From positions 62,001 to 126,000 of the forward strand of contig JACCGJ010004943.1 of the NCBI GenBank assembly GCA_013407085.1: a DNA stretch of 64,000 nt. Reading direction: 5' to 3'. The position numbers and the translations under genes are program-made. The notes beneath the pieces are model-generated. The model ran no database searches. It worked only from the letters and a program-made list of their open reading frames with translations, and was not told the DNA's origin. Shown here in pieces: positions 57,101 to 64,000 of the stretch. Position 1 is the first letter of the stretch. Every line of letters begins with the position of its first letter. Origin of the DNA: Atriophallophorus winterbourni. Its lineage: Eukaryota; Platyhelminthes; Trematoda; Plagiorchiida; Microphallidae.

Positions 57101-59600
57101 AAACGTTTGTAGTTTTTAGACTGCATTATTGAGCATTTTCAGCTCTGATTGGTTCAAACATCGCCAATTTCAGATTGTTTCGAAACGTTTGTAGTTTCTG
57201 GACTGAAATATTGAGCATTGTCAGCTCTAATCGGTTTAAACATTGTCGATTTTAGATTGATATGAATCGTTTGTAGTTTTTAGACTGAAATATTGAACAT
57301 TGTGAGCTCTGATAGGTTCAAACTTTTTCGATCTCCGATTGGTTCGAAACTTTAGTTTTTTATTGAAATATTAGGCATTGTCAGCTGTGATTGATCTACA
57401 TATTGTTGATCTCCGATTGGTTTGAAACGTTTGTAGTTTTTAGACTTAAATATTAAGCATTGTCAGATCTAACTGGTTCAAAACATTTGTATTTTTCGGA
57501 CTGAAATATCGAGCATAGTCAGCTCTGATCTTTTCAAACATTGTCGATCTCAAATTGGTTCGAAACGTTCGTAGTTTTCAGAATGAAATATCAGGCATTG
57601 TCAACTCTGATTAATTCAAACATTGTCGATTTCAGATTTGTTCAAAACATTTGCAGCTTTTGGACGAACCTTTTTGTCATTCTTAGCTCTGATTGGTTTG
57701 AACGTTGTCAATCTCAGATTAAAATCAAACGTTCGAAGTTTTTGAAGTTAAATATTGTGAATTGTCAGCTCTGATAGCTTCAAACATTGTCGATCTCAGA
57801 TTGATGCAAAACTTTAGTTTTTTTTATTGAAATATCGGGCATTGTCAGCTCTGATTGGTCTACCCATTGTCGATCTCCGATTGGTTTAAAACGTTTGTAG
57901 TTTTAAGACTGAAATATTAAGCATTGTCAGATCTGATTGGTTCAAAACATTTGTAGTTTTCGCACTGAAATATTGAGCATTATCAGCTCTCATATTTTCA
58001 AACATTGTCGATCTCAGATTGGTTATGAACGTTTGTAGTTTCCAGAATGAAATCTAAGGCATTGTCAGCTCTGATAAGTTTAGAAATTGACGATCTCAGA
58101 TTGGTTCTAAACATTAGTTATCTTTAGAGTAGAATATTAGGCATTGTCAGCTCTGATTGGGTCCCAACATTGTCGATCTCAGTTTGGTTCAAAACGTTTG
58201 TAGTTTTTAGAATGAAATATAAATCATTGTCAGCTCTGATTAGTTCAAACATTGACGATCTTAGAATATTTAAAAACGTTTTGAGTTTTTGGACTGACAT
58301 ATGTAGCATTATCAGCTCTGATTTGTTCAAACTTCATCGATCTCAGATTAGTTCAAAAAGTTTGTAGTTTGTGGACTGAACTACTAAGCATTCTCAGCTC
58401 TGATTGGTTTGAACATCGTCGATCTCAGATGAGTTCAAAATCTCAGTAGTTTCCGGACTGCAATACTAAGCATTTTTAGATCCGATTGGTTTCAACATTT
58501 CGAATTTAGATAGGTGCAAAACGTTTGTAGTTTTTAAACTGAAATATTGAGCATTTTCAGCGTTGATTGGTTCAAACATCGCCAATTTCAGATTGGTTCG
58601 AAACGTTTGTAGTTTTTGGACTGAAATATTGAGCATTGTCAGCTCTAATTGGTTTTAACATTGTCGATCTTAGATTGATATAAATCGTTTGTAGTTTTTA
58701 GACTGAAATACTAAACATTGTCAGATTTAATTGGTTTGAACATTGTCGATCTCAGATTAATCTCAAACGTTTAAAGTTTTCAAACTCAAATATTGTGAAT
58801 TGTCAGCTCTGATAGGTTCAAACATTGTCGATCTTATATTGGTTTAAAGCTTTAGTTTTTATTGAAATATTAGGCATTGTCAGCTGTGATTGGTCTACAC
58901 ATTTTTGATCTCCGATCGGTTTAAAACGTTTGTAGTTTTAAACTGAAATATTGAGCATTGTAAGATCTAATTGGTTCAAAACATTTGTATTTTTCGGACT
59001 GAAATATCGAGCATTGTCAGCTCTGATCTTTTCAAACATTGTCGTTCTCAAATTTGTTCGAAACGTTCGTAGTTTTCAGAATGAAATATAAGGCATTATC
59101 AGCTTTGATTGCTTCAAACAATGTCGATCTCAGATTGGTTCAAAACGTTTGTAGTTTTTAGAATGAAAAATAAATCACTGTCAGCACTGATTGGTTCGAA
59201 CAGTGACGATCTCAGATTAGTTGAAAACGTTTTTAGTTTTTAGACTGGAATATGTAGCATTATCAGCTCTGATTCGTTCAAACTTCGTCGATCTCAGATT
59301 ATTTCGAAACGTTTGTAGTTTGTGGACTGAACTACTAAGCATTCTCAGCTCTGATTGATTTAAACATCGTTGATCTCAGATAAGTTCAAAACCTTTGTAG
59401 ATTCCGGACTGAAATATTAGGCATTGTCAGATCTGATTGGTTTAAACATTTCGAATTCAGATTGATTCAAATCGTTTGTAGTTTTTAGACTGAAATATTG
59501 ACCATATTTAGCTCTGATTGGTTCAAACATCGCCAATTTCAGATTGGTTCGAAACGTTCGTAATTTGTGAACCGAAATATCAATCATTGTCTGCTCTGAT
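54140..59600 (+). repeat. Satellite B higher-order repeats of about 410 bp and 1.74 kb
   Basis: The variant CGCCAATTTCAGATTGGTT occurs at about 54605, 55014, 56347, 56755, 57163, 58577 and 59530; several intervals are near 410 bp (five units). A larger block with TTTTCAAACATTGTCGATC at about 54186 recurs at about 55925, an offset of about 1.74 kb. Confidence 0.7.
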
Positions 59601-60699
59601 GGCTTCAAACATTGTCGATCTGAAATTGGTTTAAATCGTTTGTAGTTTTTCGAATGAAATATTAGGCATTGTCAGCTCTGATTAATTCAAATTTTGTCGA
59701 TCTCAGATTCCTCCAAAACGTTTGGAGTTCTGAGAGTAAAATATAAGACATTGTCATCTCTGATTTGTTCGAACATTGTCGATCTCAGATTAGTTCAGAA
59801 CATTTTAATTTCTGGACTGAAATATTGAGCATTGTCAGCTCTGATTAGATCAAATATTGCCGATCTCAGATTTGTTCAAAACTGTTGCAGTTTTTGGACT
59901 AATATATCAAGCATTGTCAGCTCTGATTTGTTTAAACATCGTCGCTCTCAGATTGCTTCAAAACCTTTGTAGTTTTTGAACCGAAATAATAAGCATTTGC
60001 AGATCTGATTGGTTTTGAACATTGTGGATCTCAGATTTGTTCAAAACGTTTGTAGTTTTTAGATCGCGATATTGAGCATTGTCAGCTCTGATTGGTTTGA
60101 ACATCGTCCATCTCAGATTCGTTCGAAACGTTTGTAATTTGTGAACTGAAATATTGATCCTTGTCAGTGCTGATTGCTCCAAACATTGTCGATTTCAAAT
60201 TGGTTCAAATCGATTGTAGTTTTTAAAATAAAATATTAGGCATTGTCAGCTCTGATTAATTCAAATTTCGTCGATCTCAGATTCCTCCAAAACTTTTGGA
60301 GTTCCGAGAGTAAAATATAAGGCATTGTCAGCTCTGATTTGTTCGAACATTGTCGATCCTAGATTGGTTCAAAACGTGATAGTTTTCAGATTGAAATATT
60401 AAGCATTGTCAGCGCTGATTGCTTCAAACATTGTCGATCTCAAATTGGTTCAAATCGTTTGTAGTTTTTGGATTAAAATATTAGGCGTTGTCAGCGCTGA
60501 TTAATTCAATGTTTGTCGATCTCAGATTTGTCCAAAACGTTCGGAGTTCTGAGAGTAAAATATAAGGCATTGTCAGCTCTGATGTGTTCGAACATTGTCG
60601 ATCTCGGATTCATTTAAAACGTGATAGTTTTAAGATTAAAAAATAAATCATTGTCAGCTCTGATTGGTTCAAACATTGTCGATCTCAGATTTGTTCAAA

Positions 60700-63000
60700 T
60701 CGTTTGTAGTTTTTAGATCGCGATATTGAGCATTGTCAGCTCTGATTGGTTCAAACATCGTTCATCTCAGATTCGTTCAAAACGTTTGTAATTCGTGAAC
60801 TGAAATATTAATCATTGTCAGCTCTGATTAGATCAAATATTGTCGATTACAGATTTGTTCAAAACGGTTGTAGTTTTTGGACTAAAATATCAAGCATTGT
60901 CAGCTCTGATTGGTTTAAACATCGTCGCTCTCAGATTGGTTCAAAACCTTTGTAGTTTTTAAACTGAAATAATAAGCATTGTCAGATCTGATTGGTTTTG
61001 AACATTGTGGATCTCAGATTCGTTCAAAACGTTGGTGAATTTTGGATCGCGATATTGAGCATTGTGAACTCTGATTGGTTCAAACATCGTCCATTTCAGA
61101 TTCGTCCAAATCGTTTGTAGTCTTTGGAATAAAATATTAGGCGTTGTCAGCTCTGATTAATTCAAATTTTGTCGGTCTCAAATTCCTCCAATACGGTTGG
61201 AGTTCTGAGAGTAAAATATGAGGCATTATCAGCTCTGAATTGTTCGAACATTGTCGATTTCGGATTGGTTCAAAACGTGATAGTTTTAAGATTGAAATAT
61301 TAAGCATTGTCAGCGCTGATTGCTTCAAACATTGTCGATCTCACATTGGTTCAAATCGTTTGTAGTTTTTGGAATAAAATATTAGGCGTTGTCAGCTCTG
61401 ATTAATTCAAAGTTTGTCGATCTCAGATTCCTCCAAAACGTTTGGAGTTCTGAGAGTAAAATATAAGGCAATGTCAGCTCTGATTTGTTCGAACATTGTC
61501 GATCTCGGATTGATTTAAAACGTGATAGTTTTAAGATTGAAAAATAAATCATTGTCAGCTCTGATTGGTTCAAACATTGTCGATCTCAGATTAGTTCAAA
61601 ACGTTTCTAATTTCTGGACTGAAATATAATAAGCATTGTCAGCTCTGATTAGGTCAAATATTGTCGATCTCAGATTTGTTCAAAACGTTTATAGTTTTTG
61701 GACTAAAATATTAGGCATTGTTAGCTCTGATTGGTTTAAACATCGTCGCTCTCAGATTGGTTCAAAACCTTTGTACTTTTCCGACTGAAATATTGAGCAT
61801 TGTCTGATCTGATAAGTTTATACATTGTCGATCTCAGATTTGTTCAAATCGTTTGTAGTTTTTAGATCGCGATATTGAGCATTGTCAGCTCTGATTGGTT
61901 CAAACATCGTCCATCTCAGATTCGTTCAAAACGTTTGTAATTCGTGAACTGAAATATTAATCATTGTCAGCTCTGATTAAATCAAATATAGTCGATTACA
62001 GATTTGGTCAAAAAGGTTGTATTTTTTGAACTAAAATATCAAGCATTGTCAGCTCTGATTGGTTTAAACATCGTCGCTCTCAGATTAGTTTCAAAACCTT
62101 CGTTGTTTTTAAACTGAAATAATAAGCATTGTCAGATCTGATTGGTTTTGAACATTGTGGATCTCAGATTCGTTCAAAACGTTGGTGAATTTTGGATCGC
62201 GATATTGAGCATTGTCAGATCTGATTGGTTCAAACATCGTCCATCTCAGATTCGTCCAAATCGTTTATAAACTTTGGAGTAAAATATTAGGCGTTGTCAG
62301 CTCTGATTGATTCAAATTTTGTCGGTCTCAGATTCCTCCAATACGTTTGGAGTTCTGAGAGTAAAATATAAGGCATTATCAGCTCTGATTTGTTCGAACA
62401 TTGTCGATTTCGGATTAGTTCGAAACGTTTCTGATTTCTGGACTGAAATATAATAAGCATTGTCAGCTCTGATTAGGTCAAATATTGTCAGATCTGATTG
62501 GTTTTGAACATTGTGGATCTCAAATTTGTTCAAAACGTTGGTAGTTTTTAGATCGCGATATTCAGCATTGTCAGCTCTGATTGGTTCAAACATCGTTATC
62601 TCAAATTCGTTCAAAACGTTTGTAATTTGTGAACTGAAATATTAAGCATAGTCAGCTCTAATTTGTTCGAACATTGTCGATTTCGTATTAATTCAAAACG
62701 TGAAAGTTTTTAGATTGAAATATTAGGCATTGTCAGCGCTGATTGCTTCAAACATTGTTGATCTCAAATTGGTTCAAATCGTTTGTTGTTTTTCGAATGA
62801 AATATAAGCCATTGTCAGCTCTGATTAATTCAAATATTGTCGATCTCAGATTCCTCTAAAACGTTCAAATCGTTTATAGTTTTTAGATCGCGATATTGAG
62901 CATTGTCAGCTCTGATTGGTTCAAACATCGTCCATCTCAGATTCGTTCAAAACGTCTGTAATTTCTGAACTGAAATAATAATCATTGTCAGCTCTGATTA
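60700..63000 (+). repeat. Satellite B 14-unit higher-order repeat, about 1148 bp
   Basis: The variant TAGATCGCGATATTGAGC occurs at about 60713 and again at about 61863, and the related TGGATCGCGATATTGAGC at about 61044 and 62190. ATTAGGCGTTGTCAGCTC occurs at 61138 and 62287. Offsets of 1146-1150 bp equal 14 units of 82 bp. Confidence 0.75.
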
Positions 63001-64000
63001 ATTCAAATTTTGTCGATTTCAGATTCCTCCAAAACTTTTGGAGTTCTGAGAGTAAAATATGGGGCATTATCAGCTCTGATTTGTTCGAACATTGTCGATT
63101 TCGGATTGGTTCGAAACGTGATAGTTTTTGATTGAAATATAAGGCATTGTCAGCGCTGATTGCTTCAAACATTGTTGATCTCAAATTGGTTCAAATCGTT
63201 TGTGGTTTTTGGAATGAAATATAAGCGATTGTCAGCTCTGATTAATTTAAATTTTGTCGATTTCAGATTCCTCCAAAACGTTTGGAGTTCTGAGAGTAAA
63301 ATATAAGGCATTGTCAGCTCCGATTTGTTCGAACATCGTCGATTTTGGGTTGATTCAAAACGTATTAGTTTTTAGATTGAAATATTAGGCATTGTCAGCT
63401 CTGATTGGTTCAAACATTGTCGATCTCAGATTAGTTCAAAACGTTTTTAATTTCTGGTCTGAAATATTGAGCATTGTCAGCTCTGATTGGTTTAAACATC
63501 GTCGATCTCAGATTAGTTCAAAACCTTTGTAGTTTTTGGACTAAAATATTAAGCATTGTCAGCTCTGATTGGTTTAAACATCGTCGCTCTCAGATTGGTT
63601 CAAAACCTTCGTACTTTTTGGACTGAAATATTGAGCATTGTCTGATCTGATTAGTTTAAACATTGTCGATCCCAGATTTGTTCAAATCGTTTGTAGCTTT
63701 TAGATCGCGATATTGACCATTATCAGCTCTGATTGGTTCAAACATCGTCCATCTCAGATTCGTTCAAAACGTTTGTAATTTGTAAACTGAAATATTATTC
63801 ATTGTCAGCTCTGATTAGATCAAATATTGTCGATTACAGATTTTTCGAAACGGTTGTAGTTTTTGGACTAAAATATAAAGCATTGTCAGCTCTGATTGGT
63901 TTAAACATCGTCGCTCTCAGATTGGTTCAAAACCTCCGTACTTTTTGGAACGAAATATTGAGCATTGTCTGATCTGATTAGTTTAAACATTGTCGATTTC

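Larger units (their letters stand above)
49788..64000 (+). repeat. Satellite B, 82-bp tandem array (about 170 copies)
   Basis: Each unit reads approximately GCATTGTCAGCTCTGATTGG, TTCAAACATTGTCGATCTCA, GATTGGTTCAAAACGTTTGT, AGTTTTTGGACTGAAATATT, GA (82 bp). Spacing is steady, for example 60894 to 60976. Within a unit the word ATTGTC...GATTGGTTCAAA occurs twice, 26 bp apart, so the unit arose from a shorter repeat. Neighbouring units differ by 10-25 percent by eye and are grouped in higher-order repeats. Several open stretches on either strand are a by-product of the repeat. The array continues past the right edge of the window. Confidence 0.95.

Noticed and set aside
49788..64000. Long open stretches on both strands in satellite B with recurring words like FEPIRADNA and NQSELTM
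   Set aside because: The 82-bp unit is not a multiple of three and every unit passes through three frames; the open stretches depend on which units have lost a TGA. No start, codon bias or conserved length. A by-product of the repeat.

Overview
This window is a eukaryotic, AT-rich, repeat-only stretch. I find no intact host gene. The mix of elements points to a flatworm, most likely a digenean trematode. The signs are a tRNA-derived SINE with a hammerhead ribozyme very like the schistosome Sm-alpha family, a CsRn1-like Gypsy element, a Pao/BEL element and two RTE-type LINE families that resemble those common in trematode genomes. The species is an inference; repeat-rich heterochromatin (pericentromere or a sex-chromosome block) is the likely setting.

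Layout. From 1 to about 44 kb the backbone is a diverged tandem satellite with a monomer near 500 bp (called satellite A here), nearly all in one orientation, with one inverted block at 28.0-29.7 kb. It is interrupted by a 257-bp tandem array carrying minus-strand hammerhead ribozymes (7.52-8.59 kb) fused to a decayed Pao/BEL element (8.59-12.44 kb); a possible THAP-domain relic (12.58-12.78 kb); a partial dimer of a tRNA-derived hammerhead SINE with a 12-bp target-site duplication (14.11-14.87 kb); two head-to-tail copies of a minus-strand RTE-type LINE (18.8-23.1 kb); a 5' part of a Gypsy element with one LTR (30.68-33.26 kb); two copies of a CR1/Jockey-group LINE fragment inside a 3.77-kb tandem duplication (35-42.3 kb); and an almost full-length but decayed plus-strand RTE-type LINE (44.03-47.25 kb) followed by two more 5'-truncated fragments of the minus-strand RTE family (47.47-49.79 kb).

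From 49.79 kb to the end the window is a different satellite (satellite B): an 82-bp unit with an internal 26-bp repeat, roughly 170 copies, organised in several higher-order repeats of about 410, 1150 and 1360 bp.

How the parts relate. Coding relics are all pseudogenes with stops and frameshifts, so none of the autonomous elements here can move by itself. The most interesting content is RNA-level: two unrelated hammerhead ribozyme families within 7 kb. One (257-nt unit, minus strand) looks like an animal retrozyme whose stem III is a palindrome suited to dimeric ribozymes; the other (428-nt unit, plus strand) has a pol III tRNA-like promoter and clear evidence of retroposition as a multimer. 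All names such as satellite A/B and RTE-1/RTE-2 are labels used only in this annotation.
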